64,000 nucleotides of DNA, from assembly GCA_038501625.1 (NCBI GenBank), contig JAZAYU010000008.1, positions 10,292,938 through 10,356,937 on the forward strand, read 5' to 3'. Each line of letters begins with the position of its first letter. Within the stretch, counting starts at the first letter, position 1. Both the position numbers and the translations under genes were made by a program. The notes under the pieces were generated by a model. The model was not told the origin of the DNA and did no database searches. It saw only the letters and a program-made list of their open reading frames with translations. This stretch comes from Corbicula japonica (taxonomy: Eukaryota > Mollusca > Bivalvia > Venerida > Cyrenidae). Below, piece after piece: positions 22,001 to 30,449 of the stretch.

Positions 22001-24767
22001 GTCCCCCGTTGGGCGCCAAATGTCACAGGGTGAGAAAGAATGTGCAGCCAGACAGGGACTCAAACCCGGGACCCCTCGCTTACAGGGCGAGTGCTCTTCC
22101 GACTGAGCTATCCGGGCCGCTTACACATTTTCGCCCCAGATAGTGACTAGATTCGTACCGCGACATACACCCCCTCAAATCCTCGAATTCCAGAGAGTAA
22201 CGTGTATTTCATTTGCTATTACAGGCTGGTGGCCGAACCTGCTAGCTATCACGGGCCCCACGTTGGGCGCCAAATGTCACAGGGTGAGAAAGAATGTGCA
22301 GCCAGACAGTGACTCAAACCCGGGACCCCTCGCTTACAAGGCGAGTGCTCTCCCGACTGAGCTATCCGGGCCGCTTACACATCTTCTCCCCAGATAGTGA
22401 CTAGATTCGTACCGCGACATTTTCCCCCCACAACTTGGAAATTCGTCCTCGAATTCCAGAGGGTACTTTCCATACACAATTGCGAGCGTCGTAAGACATA
22501 CAAGCAATGCTGTCGCGGTCCCCCGTTGGGCGCCAAATGTCACAGGGTGAGAAAGAATGTGCAGCCAGACCGGGACTCGAACCTGGGACCCCTCGCTTAC
22601 AGGGCGAGTGCTCTTCCGACTGAGCTATCCGGGCCGCTTACACATCTTCTCCCCAGATAGTGACTAGATTCGTACCGCGACACAGTCATTAATTTTTATG
22701 TCATTGCAAAAAATGTCCTTTTTAAGTAATTACTAGGTGATATAGGTATTTGTTAACATAATGGATAACTGTTTTGGAGCCACTTTTTTATTTTGACAAT
22801 AAAAGATGAAGAAACAGCAACAGTGTAATTAGATTTTTTTTTCTTTAATTTGACTTTTTAAAATCACTACCGGTAATTTTCTTATCAGATTATCTAAGTC
22901 ACGTGTACACAATCTCTTACTATATGATATTTGAGAGAAAATATGCAAAAGCGTTCAAAGGACTAAAAGTGTAAAAATACTGATCGATGATTCCGTGTTC
23001 TTCTAAATAGCCACCAAAGTAAGGACGTTTTAATAAAAAAATCGACGGGTTTCCGACGGAAAAACAGAGTCGGGTTTTGAAAAGCGATTTTTTGATACGT
23101 TTAAATACGTTTCGGGCGTCCTCCAGTAAATCAAAGTCAGGTTTTGAGAAGTCAAAATTTTGTCACGTTTAAATACGTTATGGATGTGGAAAGGATATGG
23201 CGTCCTTCAGTGTAATGAGAATGGCATACATATATACATGTTCAATTTAATCATTCATAATTGTTAGGAAGTGTGCATGAACCACCAGAGCATTTTAGCA
23301 GTGTACGTAATCAATTTTACTAAAGTGCGTTCACACCAAAGAGTGGTCCGTATTTATAAGTAACTCACTTTTCTGTTAAAATCTTAGGTTAACACCATAT
23401 TACGTTCATACACAATTCTATTTGGCATGTATGGTTTTAAAGAAACAAAAACTATGAATGAACTCGTGGAGACCTTCGTTCAGAACATTGTAGTAATACG
23501 TGTAGATGGTTATCTATAGCATGCAGCTACTTTAAGCTATTTCCAGCAGATATCTCAGCGCTAAGAGAAGTAAGCATTTGTTTACGTTGAAATTGATATT
23601 TTACTTAGTTATGCAAGAAACAGACTGTTTGTACTTTGATACATGCCTTATGAGGTCAAACAGCGCCTCTAGCGGTTCCTGTTGTTTTGTACTTCCGGTT
23701 TTCTCGATGTAATTGTCACCTTTGTATCCCGGTCGTATTGCCAACACCAAGACGATACCTAAGATCACCGCAGAGAATGTGGTGGTCAGGTAGTACACCA
23801 CTGCACGAAGCCCCATCCGACCTGTGCGAGAAAAATAATCGAGTAAAGCCTGTACCTGGTTAAATTAAACAATACCGAATATAAATCTTCACGTTTTTGA
23901 CTTCAATACACTGAGGCCGAATAGAACGGTGGACACAATTATGCTACTGGGTATATAGAGAGACACGTCTGCTCCCTAAGCGGCTCAGGCTACGACGTTC
24001 GTATTACTCCAAATATGTCCATGTTATTATTAACAATTAATTTTAGGAAGAGAACAACGAAATGATATAATCAGTTTTGTAGTCTGAACATTCCTTTAAA
24101 CAATGGAATCTAGGTCCTCTTTGATTAATCTTGTAAAATATGTATAAAGCTGTAACATGAAAGAAAACCATGAAATAAAAACAAATCTTATATCCTATAG
24201 TCGGGTGTTAACAGTTGAGATATGATAGTGTGTTCAACTAACTAGAAGCTCAAGCATCAAGTGATTCCAGTAATACTCTAAAGAAGACTCTATAAACTCG
24301 AAGCCCAAGTCTTTTTACGCTTGAAAAATATGAAAAAGACATGTCTGACTCCCTGGCGTCTATTCATGTCAGTAAAGATACATCGAATGGCGCCATTGAA
24401 GATATTAGGAAGGACATAAGCAACATTAGATCCTGTTGCTGTGTGGTGCTAGAGGTCATATGAGAAATGACAGCTTACCTGAGGCCCGAGCGTCGAGTGA
24501 TGCCAGTGACGATATGAGGGAGGACACAATGAGGGGTAAGATCAGCATCTTGAGCATGTTGAGAAGTAGATCGCCCGGAAACCTCATGTAGAATATCTTC
24601 CTCTTCTGCCAGTACTCCCATCCCGGTGCTTTCCGGACAGTGAGGCCTAGCACCACGCCAACCACGATGGATAGAATCATTATGATGATGAACAGATTGG
24701 ACAGGACAAATCGTCTGATCTTCTCCTGTCTTGTCATTAAACGTTTCTCTCCTTCTGCTGCACCCAT
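6771..24767 (-). CDS. EAAT: Excitatory amino-acid (glutamate) transporter, SLC1 family; 9 coding exons, complete
   Basis: Spliced model of 577 residues from nine exons: 24767-24479, 23821-23647, 19129-19087, 17703-17478, 13425-13236, 12793-12560, 10169-9975, 9412-9278 and 7017-6771. Every junction agrees in phase. The family imports glutamate/aspartate across the plasma membrane, coupled to Na+, H+ and K+ gradients. Visible hallmarks are hydrophobic TM1-TM3 (residues about 20-130), a serine-rich HP1 turn (TASSSATLP, about 383-391), NMDGT in TM7 (419-423), an HP2 segment with [10 protein letters not shown] (about 459-468), and TM8 with DRFRT (497-501). The second Arg of DRFRT (500) is the position that binds the acidic side chain in EAATs and is replaced in neutral (ASCT) transporters, so an acidic substrate is inferred. 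Length fits the family (about 520-575). An in-frame TAA lies just upstream of the ATG. Odd points: a Thr-rich loop with six NTT sequons, and two apparent GC-AG introns. Subtype (EAAT1/2/3) cannot be assigned from this view. Confidence 0.95.
7056..7113 (+). mobile_element. Palindromic MITE family 1, half copy in intron 8
   Basis: TTCAGCCAATCAGATTCTTG, then TTTGAGACTGATTTTCAATC and TTTTATAATCTT. It sits about 40 bp upstream of the exon-9 acceptor, where the branch point of intron 8 would be expected. Confidence 0.75.
7545..7783. mobile_element. Palindromic MITE family 2, complete copy
   Basis: Ends TTAACCCTTTACTCCATAGA and GAGCAAAGGGTTTTAA are inverted. The interior is a double palindrome of TAGATCCAGATCAGCTGGCA and its complement. 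About 17 copies or fragments of this family occur in the window. Confidence 0.85.
7784..9277. other. Transporter intron 8, left part
   Basis: Intron 8 spans 7018-9277. Apart from the two MITEs already listed, this AT-rich stretch shows no gene-like or repeated structure. The 102-codon minus-strand open frame at 8406-8714 has no recognisable domain. Confidence 0.6.
9278..9412 (-). CDS. EAAT: Transporter exon 8 (HP2)
   Basis: Encodes residues 452-495: [20 protein letters not shown], then [12 protein letters not shown] and AIDWF. This is the extracellular gate HP2 and the start of TM8. The acceptor is GGTTTCAG and the donor TTCTT|GTATGT. Confidence 0.96.
9975..10169 (-). CDS. EAAT: Transporter exon 7 (HP1 to TM7, NMDGT motif)
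   Basis: Encodes residues 387-450: [15 protein letters not shown], then [16 protein letters not shown] and ALFIAQVN, the Na+/substrate-binding TM7 signature of SLC1 proteins. The acceptor is TTGTTTCAG and the donor GTCAG|GTTGGT. The phase pairs with exon 8. Confidence 0.96.
10497..12250. mobile_element. Long-inverted-repeat element in transporter intron 6
   Basis: Arms at about 10500-10765 and 11980-12248 are reverse complements over about 250 bp: left TTGGTACCCCCAACCCCTCT, right GGGGTCGGGGGTACCAATGT; left TATCCAACAAAACTCATA, right ATGAGTTTTGTTGGA. The interior (about 1.2 kb) has no transposase-like frame. It looks like a non-autonomous DNA or foldback-type element. Confidence 0.82.
11866..11976. 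repeat. Inner palindrome of the intron-6 element
   Basis: TTAATCAAGTGAATTCATAT and CTTGTTATTGGGCC are mirrored by GACCCAATAACAAG and ATGACTTCACTTGATTAA: two ~38-bp arms around a ~30-bp loop, nested inside the larger inverted-repeat element. Confidence 0.85.
12560..12793 (-). CDS. EAAT: Transporter exon 6 (TM5-TM6, start of HP1), apparent GC splice donor
   Basis: Encodes residues 309-385, starting (W)[17 protein letters not shown] and ending LLTAWGTAS, the start of the serine-rich HP1 turn. Joining to exon 7 (C|TCG GCG ACC) to give SSSATLP requires a cut at TCAAG|GCTAGT, a second GC donor. The nearest GT donors put exon 7 out of frame. Confidence 0.9.
13069..13171. mobile_element. Palindromic MITE family 1, degraded copy downstream of exon 5
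   Basis: The right half is well kept (GCCATTTCAGCCAATCAGAT, GCTTGAGATTTGAGATTGG, TTTTATAACC). The left half is decayed. It lies about 64 bp past the exon-5 donor on the minus strand. Confidence 0.8.
13236..13425 (-). CDS. EAAT: Transporter exon 5 (TM4c-TM5)
   Basis: Encodes residues 246-307. It begins M|MDTYS and includes [15 protein letters not shown], the EAAT segment found as NALGLVVFS in vertebrate members, then [13 protein letters not shown] and VI(W). The acceptor is TTGTATAG and the donor TTTG|GTAAGT. Palindromic MITE copies lie 28 bp upstream and about 64 bp downstream of the exon. Confidence 0.93.
13453..13550. mobile_element. Palindromic MITE family 1, copy upstream of exon 5
   Basis: AGATCATAAAACCAGTCTTA, AAATCTCAAGCATCTGATTG and the mirrored TTTTATGATCTT. 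It lies 28 bp before the exon-5 acceptor on the minus strand. Confidence 0.82.
15676..16010. repeat. Degenerate ATAGTTATTGG/GATAACTATG repeat block
   Basis: Many diverged copies of a short motif (CCATAGTTATTGGTGAAAAC, CGATAATCATAG) on both strands, several forming short palindromes such as ATAGTTATTGACAATAACTAT. It lies in the centre of element A. Confidence 0.7.
16147..16503 (+). repeat. 32-bp minisatellite, about 11 copies
   Basis: Unit TTAAGGAGCTGCTAATATTT plus CCAAGTATGATG. Copies are almost identical, with AAATATGATG variants at the left end. It lies between the arms of element A. Confidence 0.95.
17478..17703 (-). CDS. EAAT: Transporter exon 4 (Thr/Asn-rich extracellular loop)
   Basis: Encodes residues 170-244. 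It starts [12 protein letters not shown], consistent with the variable extracellular loop between TM3 and TM4 in EAATs. It then becomes a low-complexity Thr/Asn-rich stretch with a tandem repeat ([10 protein letters not shown] twice) and six N-T-T glycosylation sequons at Asn 193, 204, 215, 224, 229 and 234. The acceptor is GTTCTAG and the donor CAAA|GTAAGC, phase 1, which pairs with the one base missing from exon 5. The donor lies only 38 bp from the end of a foldback element. Confidence 0.82.
17905..18200 (+). mobile_element. tRNA-derived SINE in transporter intron 3
   Basis: A-box-like TGTAGCGCAATCGTTAGGG (about 17916) and B-box-like GGTTTCGAATCCCG (about 17978) at normal pol III spacing. 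A non-tRNA body follows, ending in an A-rich tail near ATAAAACTACAAAAAAACT. The cloverleaf is incomplete, so it is a SINE head, not a tRNA gene. Confidence 0.7.
18201..20437. other. Transporter introns 3 and 2, apart from exon 3
   Basis: AT-rich intronic sequence around the micro-exon at 19087-19129. I see a weak ~95-bp duplication at 19445-19600 (AGCAGGAGCTTTTGAACAG region) and no other structure. Confidence 0.5.
19087..19129 (-). CDS. EAAT: Transporter exon 3 (43-bp micro-exon)
   Basis: Encodes [14 protein letters not shown] (residues 156-169), preceded by Arg155 split across the intron. This matches the EAAT segment that follows DLIR in the family (N-x-FP-x-NLVEA-x-F). The acceptor is TTTTCAG and the donor is CGG|GTAGGT. 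It is too short for ordinary open-frame detection and was found from the family motif plus phase (1 + 14 codons). Confidence 0.88.
20438..20572. mobile_element. Palindromic MITE family 1, best-preserved copy
   Basis: Nearly perfect palindrome of 135 bp: AGGTTATAAAACTAAGATTG ... GGCGACTGGTCGCCATTTCA ... TCTGTTTTATAACCT. The arms contain CCAGTCTCAAATCTCAAACA and its complement. This is the reference copy for the family. Confidence 0.92.
20738..23202. mobile_element. 2.46-kb inverted-repeat element enclosing a tRNA-like array
   Basis: The left arm (20738-20890: ATATCCTTTCCAC, ATAACGTAGTTAAACGTGAC, AAAATTTTGACTTCTCAAAA, CTGGAGGACGCCCGGAACGT) is the reverse complement of the right arm (about 23050-23202: ACGTTTCGGGCGTCCTCCAG, TTTTGAGAAGTCAAAATTTT, GTGGAAAGGATAT). 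It lies wholly in transporter intron 2. No transposase-like frame. Confidence 0.82.
21219..22682 (-). repeat. Tandem array of six tRNA-like units with alternating A/B spacers
   Basis: Units begin at 21219, 21482, 21748, 22021, 22275 and 22538 (period 254-273 bp). Each carries on the minus strand a tRNA-like head: GCCCGGATAGCTCAGTCGGG (A box), an anticodon-arm-like CTCGC..GCGAG hairpin, and GGGTTCGAGTCC (B box). The ~120-bp spacers alternate between two unrelated types, A, B, A, B, A (A: CATACACAATTGCGAGCGTC; B: GTATTTCATTTGCTATTACA). The acceptor stem does not pair (5' GCCCGGA against 3' TCTGGCTG or TGTGGCTG), so these are not functional tRNAs. Loops read TGT at the anticodon position, several lacking T33. 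Confidence 0.88.
23647..23821 (-). CDS. EAAT: Transporter exon 2 (TM3), apparent GC splice donor
   Basis: Encodes residues 98-154 plus split codons. It begins [16 protein letters not shown], the EAAT TM3 start, and ends in the conserved LFDLI(R). The acceptor is CGCACAG. Joining in frame to exon 3 requires cutting at ATAAG|GCATGT, a GC donor. The nearby GT (CAT|GTATCA) would give phase 0 and run into a stop in exon 3. Confidence 0.88.
24479..24767 (-). CDS. EAAT: Transporter exon 1 (N-terminus, TM1-TM2)
   Basis: Encodes residues 1-96 plus one base of codon 97. The start sits in AACAATGG, with an in-frame TAA four codons upstream. A basic cytoplasmic start leads into a long hydrophobic helix and then the TM2 region with [18 protein letters not shown], typical of EAATs. 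It ends TCAG|GTAAGC, a canonical donor. A possible acceptor (CTTTAAG) 11 nt before the ATG could mean an upstream 5' UTR exon; this is not resolved. Confidence 0.93.
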
Positions 24768-24880
24768 TGTTCCACCTTAAAGAGTACAAAATTTAATTTC
24801 AAAATCAACATCATGTTGTATAGTTGATAAGGGTAATTTATCTTTTAACTACTGCATATTTAAGATTCTAAGATATCTAA

Positions 24881-25098
24881 CAGCCGATTAATCGATTTTC
24901 GAGAGCCGAATAATCAGTTCACGACATCCGATTATTCACTTCACGACGGCCGATTAATCGATTCACGAGAGCCGATAAATCAATTCACGACATCCGATTA
25001 TTCACTTCACGACGGCCGATTAATCGATTCACGACATCCGATAAATCTATTCACGACAGCCGATTAATCTATTCTAGACTACCGATCAATCTGTTCAC
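24881..25098 (+). repeat. 22-bp minisatellite upstream of the transporter
   Basis: About nine copies of CACGACGGCCGATTAATCGA TT and variants (CACGACATCCGATTATTCAC). It lies about 115-330 bp upstream of the transporter ATG (minus strand), so within its likely promoter or 5' UTR region. Confidence 0.92.
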
Positions 25099-25734
25099 TG
25101 CGATGCACGACAAGCTATGAACCTTTTGTGTAATATTTTCCATGTTTCACGACCGATCTTAATGCATTTGAAATAAGCATTTAAATTTGCAGTTGTTGGA
25201 AACATTTGTGGAGAAAAGATATTTTCACTGAAATGACAGCATGTTTATTTATAATTGCAGTTGTAGTTATGGTAACCCTTGCGACATGGCCGATGTTTGG
25301 ACAGATGAGCCAGGTCATGCCACCTTCCAGATAACTTAAGAATGTGATTGATCTATCATCTCATCTTTTATTATTGTTCAAATTACTATTGTTGCAATAA
25401 TCATTTTATGAATATTCTTTATAAGCTAAATAAGACTGAACCTGATGTGGTGAGGTTTATACCCTCGTTTTTCAACCTAATATCAATCGTGAAATCGTAG
25501 ACGTGAATGCAGGAGGGAAGTTAAAATAAAATGTATGCCTAAGAGGTGGTTCAAATTATACGAAATAATTTGACACCTGTATTGACAACCATTCATTTCA
25601 ATTACATTGCAAACTGAATGGATCTTTGGAAATGTTCCCATTTGTCATTATCCAAACTCTTTACAAATTCAATGTAAATATTTACAAAAAAAATACACTG
25701 CTAAAATCCGTTTTATGTGCCCGTTTTAAATGTG

Positions 25735-26400
25735 ATAGCGACCACTTGAGGATTCACGACTTAAAGCCTATAATGTGAAAGCTAAGTCATGGCAGCCGCG
25801 TGAAGATTCAAGTCTATCAGTTCATTGATATGATAATTTAGGCACGGCAGCCACGTCAGGATTCAAATCTGAGAGCCTACAATATTATATTTAAGTCATG
25901 GCAGCCACGTGAAGATTCGAGTCTGACAGTCTGTAATATGATAAATAAGTCATTGCAGCCACGTGAAGATTCTAATCTACCATCCTATACAGTGTAATAT
26001 GAGTCATGGCAGCCACGTGAAGATTAAAGTTAGACAGCCTTTGATACCTTAAGTTAGTCATGGCAGCCACGTGAAAATTCAAGTGTAACAACCTATGGTA
26101 TATAACTACGTTATGGCAGCCACGTGAAGATTCAAGTCTGACAGCCTATGATACCTTAGCTTAGTCATAGCAGCCACGTGAAGATTCAAGTGTAACAACT
26201 TATGATGTGATAACTAAGTAATGTTAGCCACGTGAAAATTCAAGTCTGGCAGCCCATTATATGATAACATATTCATGGCAGCTACGAAAGCCTATGATTT
26301 AACAACTAAGCAATAGCAGCCACGTTAGGATTCAAGTCTGACACCCACTTATAAGATAACTAAGTGGTGGCTACTACTAGATAGTGTAAGCCTGCCAGTC
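25735..26400 (+). repeat. 54-bp minisatellite carrying a CACGTG E-box in most units
   Basis: About twelve units at 53-55 bp spacing, core TCATGGCAGCCACGTGAAGA followed by TTCAAGTCTGACAGCC. CACGTG is intact in seven consecutive units (about 25905-26228). The flanking units are diverged (GCGTG, ACGTCAGG). The block lies about 1.0-1.6 kb upstream of the transporter ATG. Confidence 0.9.
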
Positions 26401-26519
26401 ATTGATATGATAATGTGGTGATGGCGGTCACTTGATGATTCAAGTCTCGTAATAACTGATATGATCATTTGTGAAAGCATTTACTTAACTAACACCTACA
26501 GATATGATAACGTAACGTC

Positions 26520-26522
<3 letters not shown>

Positions 26523-26608
<86 letters not shown>
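26523..26608 (+). repeat. (GA)n microsatellite
   Basis: About 42 uninterrupted GA dinucleotides. Confidence 0.98.
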
Positions 26609-26611
<3 letters not shown>

Positions 26612-27162
26612 CTGTGGGCAATTCTAGCATTTTAATTTAAATGTGGTATTAATAAAATACTTGAATATTAAAAAAAAAACATACGAAAACTGCATAAAAT
26701 ATTGCTGTGGAAATAGCTTCAATTATGACTATATGAGAGATTTTGGGATTTGGCAACCAAGTAGGTCTATATAGGAGTAATTTATTTTAAATGGACTTAT
26801 ATCATGTTATGTTACCAGAAATATGTGAAATACACCAACATAAAGTTTAACTTATGTGTTTTAAGTAAACATGAGCATAAATGCAAAAGTAGTTTAGTAT
26901 ATGTTATGTGACTTGATGGAAAAGCAAAATGTCGTGATATGGACATTAATTTTGATTTTAATTTCTTGCGAAATGTCAAAGATATTGGTCGACTTCATAA
27001 AAAGAAAAACATAATTCAAAATAACTTTTCAAAATAAAATGCAAATAAACAATCAATTCATTTGCAAGTTGAAATTGATTGATTAATTAATGACCAAGTA
27101 TTATGGCTATGATAATGTTTTTTGAAGAATTAAAGGAGTAAAAAAAAATAAAAAAAAACTCA

Positions 27163-27338
27163 AGATCATAAAACTAAGTTTGGAGACCAGTCTCAAATCT
27201 CAATTAGCCAATTAGATGCTTGAGATTTGAGACTAGTCTCTAATCTTAGTTTTATGAAAGCATCTGACTGTCTGAAATGGGTACCAGTCGCCTCTTCAGC
27301 CAATAAGATGCTTGAGATTTGAGACTGGTCTCAAAATA
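27163..27338. mobile_element. Palindromic MITE family 1, one full and one half copy
   Basis: 27163-27259 is a short palindrome (AAGATCATAAAACTAAGTTT ... TCTTAGTTTTATG). 27260-27338 is a second, partial copy ending GAGACTGGTCTC. Two units sit directly side by side. Confidence 0.8.
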
Positions 27339-27654
27339 TTGAAAAATATTAAAATTAAACAAAATGTTTATTTACGTGTTTTATTTAATGTGCATGATAT
27401 AAATTTACCTGGTAATTTAAATATCCGTAAATTAAGCGATTCACATTCGACGAAAGGCGATCTGAATATGTATGATAAATTTGTTCACGGTTGACGATAT
27501 ATTTAGGTCTACAAAACAAACCTGCACTCATACTGGGCGAGGGCAACACTTTTTAGCGCAGATCATGACCGACGCAAAACAAACTTATAATCTCCGCCAA
27601 CAATGTTCATTGCGTATATTTTATCTTTGTAATTAAAAATGATCTAAAATAAGC

Positions 27655-28345
27655 TGCTGATGGTTGGATCCAATTTAAAGCTACGAAGCAAATCTTGCGA
27701 ATGGAGCCAAGATGAGCTGCGCAGCGGATGGTTGGAGCCAGGTTGAGCTGCGCAACGTACGAATAAAGCCAATTTGAGTCGGCAGCGGATGGTTGGAGCC
27801 AGGTTGAGCTGCGCAACGTGCAAATGAAGCCAAGTTGAGATGCTCATTGGATGGTTGGAGCTAGGTTGAGCTGCGCAACGTGCGAATGGAGCCAACTTGA
27901 GATGCACAGCGGATGGTCGCAGCCAGGTTGAGCATCATAACTTGCGAATGGACCAAACTTGAGATGCGGCAGCGGATGTTTGGGGTCAGGTTGAGCTGCG
28001 CAACGTGCAAATGGCGCTAAGTTGAAATACGCAGCGAATGGTTGGAGCCAGGTTGAGACGCGCAACGTGCGAATGGAGCCACGTTAAGGTACAAAACGTG
28101 CAAATCATTGAGCCAACTTGAGATGCGCAGCAGGTGGTTGGAGTCATGTTGAGATTGCAGCTTATGGTTGGAGCCAGGTTGAGCTGCGCAAAGTGCAAAT
28201 TGAGCCAGATTTAGATTTGCAGCTTTTTATTTGAGCTAAGTTGAGTTGCTCACCGTGCAGTTGCAGCCAAGTTTAGTTGCAACTAATGCGGTTTTTTTTC
28301 AACTTTAGCTGCGCAGTGTGCGGAAGTCAAGCTGAGTTCCACAGC
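27655..28345 (+). repeat. ~62-bp minisatellite
   Basis: About ten diverged units with GATGGTTGGAGCCAGGTTGA, GCTGCGCAACGTGC and AATGGAGCCAA. The overlapping minus-strand open frames (up to 87 codons, Trp/Leu/Ala/Pro-rich) come from the repeat and are not genes. Confidence 0.9.
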
Positions 28346-29349
28346 GTGCGGTTTGAATATGGTTCTATAATGTCAAGTGTGATGAACCGCTTATAGAAAT
28401 GTAGAAAGTCCTAACCTCAACTTAATACGTAACGCCAATGGCAATCAGACAAAACAGCGGAGTAAAAAAAAAAAGTAAGATATTTTGCCCTGACCTTGTA
28501 TCAACACATTCAAAAGTCTTAATAATGTCATTTATATTTTTTAAGAAACAGCAAACATAAAACTGTTTATTAACCTGGATGGTTAGACTGTTTTATCGAT
28601 CAAAAAAATGTTAATCTAGTTTTTACGTGTCAATAACTTCCTTTCTTGATTAAAAATGTTTTGATTTGCGCTGTATGACTAATGTACGCGGTCGAAAGGA
28701 CATTTGTACTGCGGTATTGCGGCAGACGACTTTGATAATTTGAAAAACTTTAAAATCTCAATCAGATATTTACATGTTTGCCGGATTTTTTTTAAAGTAA
28801 AATATTTGCTAATAGATTGGCGAAAACCGGGCGGGCGGCCTTGACAATGTGCGATAACGTTATTAAGTGTTGTACAATTCGCTGAAAACTTTGTAGTAAT
28901 AATCTTTGTGTTAATTAAGCATACCTATTTTTAAACACATATTCAACCAAACCATCAAGTTTACAAGCAAAGTTCATGTGAATACTAGTACATAGGAAAA
29001 GTGCATATTCTCAACTGTGTCCATTGGTTGAATTTTACACAGCCAGTCAGCCACCTGTTTAGAGATCCTCTCGTTGCCCTTTTTATTAGTGGAGCCCCTT
29101 TAATCGGCACCAATATTTAATTTTTACGGGGCTGTTGGCCAGAAAGTCGGAAATTATCTCATAACAACATTTAGACTGGCACAAACAAACCCATGCCTTG
29201 GATCCGACCCGGCTAAGTACATAACGCATGCGAACATTCTCAACAATTCCATTTTGTTAATATTTAGACGTGTAAATCATGTTTCTTTGAGACACAAAAC
29301 TCTTAATGGTGATGATATCTTAATTTGCTAGCGATCAAAAGCCGATCAA
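28346..29349. other. Non-coding stretch
   Basis: No gene or repeat recognised between the minisatellite and the left end of foldback element B/C. Confidence 0.55.
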
Positions 29350-30212
29350 AACCAATTACACGGTATGTATCCCAATAATTAGGGCTCGGATGATAACGCC
29401 TGTCTCGGATGATAATAGCGGCTCGAGTTGTGGATGACAGTGAGAAAAGCGTAAGTATATTTACTTTAATCTTTTACTTATGCCGATTTAAATCACGTTA
29501 GGGATTGCAATTGTTCTGGGCCAACATAATCTATATAAAATTGCAATGGTTTTTGCAGACAGTCCCTACATCAAGGTGAAAACCACCGTAGAAGATGGAA
29601 AATGTGAAAGATGGATAATTGTTGGCTTTAGTAAAGATAATAGCTGGCTGCAATTAAAATTGTATGGATAATGATCAGGCTGACCTTTCGTCATAATGTT
29701 TTCAAGTCTTTCAATTTCTTAGAACCAATTCACATTTCGCCAAGTCCTTGTCTGAGGAAGTCGATGTTCTTTTGTTATCTGTGCAAAATGGTGTGCCCAG
29801 TATGTCAAACTGTGTCTGGTACATCGACCTAGGTTTTTCCATATGTATATTCATACACAATTCAATTTGGGGCAATTCAACTCCTGTGAATCACGACTTG
29901 TTATATCATTTCTAACAAAAATTTCTAATATAAGTTTTTTTGGCAAAAGACAATTGAAAAGCCACTAGTGACTGATTTATTTATTTTAATTTTTATCTAT
30001 CTAGCAGAAAGGTAGCGACGGCTCTTCTTTATAGTTTTTCAAATAAACATTGTATTATTTATCGTTTCATTTTGAATCTGTTATTTCTATTGGTTGCAAA
30101 AAAACCCACACAATTTGTCAAGGAAAATCCTTTTACAAGCATGAATCCCTATAACAAAGAACATGTTGTTGAAATTTGGCCAGTGATCAAGTGTCGTTTG
30201 AAGACATTGTTG

Positions 30213-30256
30213 ACACATACACACACACGCACACACGCACGCAAGCACGCACGGTC
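30213..30256 (+). repeat. CA/CGCA simple repeat
   Basis: ACACATACACACACACGCAC and ACGCACGCAAGCACGCACGG, just left of the satellite arm. Confidence 0.9.
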
Positions 30257-30449
30257 AAAGGGCGAACATAAAACGTCATTTCACAGTTGAGAAATGATAA
30301 AAACATAATGAATTGATACATTTTCCTGAAGATAAAATTATAATCCTGGTCATTATTTAGTTTGAGCCTCGTATTATCTTTAACAAATTTTACTGAAGCA
30401 GCGATTATCAATCTCGCTTTGCCGTCTTCAGAAAAAGTAAGATTTAGAT

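Noticed and set aside
21219..22682. Six tRNA genes on the minus strand
   Set aside because: A and B boxes and the D and anticodon arms are present, but the acceptor stem halves do not pair and several heads lack T33. Treated as SINE-type tRNA-like heads.
23637..23643. GT donor (CAT|GTATCA) for transporter exon 2
   Set aside because: It gives phase 0, and exon 3 in that phase meets a stop (CGA TAA). The GC donor four bases upstream restores the conserved DLIRN and frame.
25735..26400. CRISPR-like regularly spaced repeats
   Set aside because: Periodicity is regular, but whole units are related with no unique spacers, there are no cas genes, and the DNA is eukaryotic.
27607..28198. Four overlapping minus-strand frames with WLHSHVAQLNLAPTI-like repeats
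   Set aside because: Translation of the ~62-bp minisatellite in different frames.
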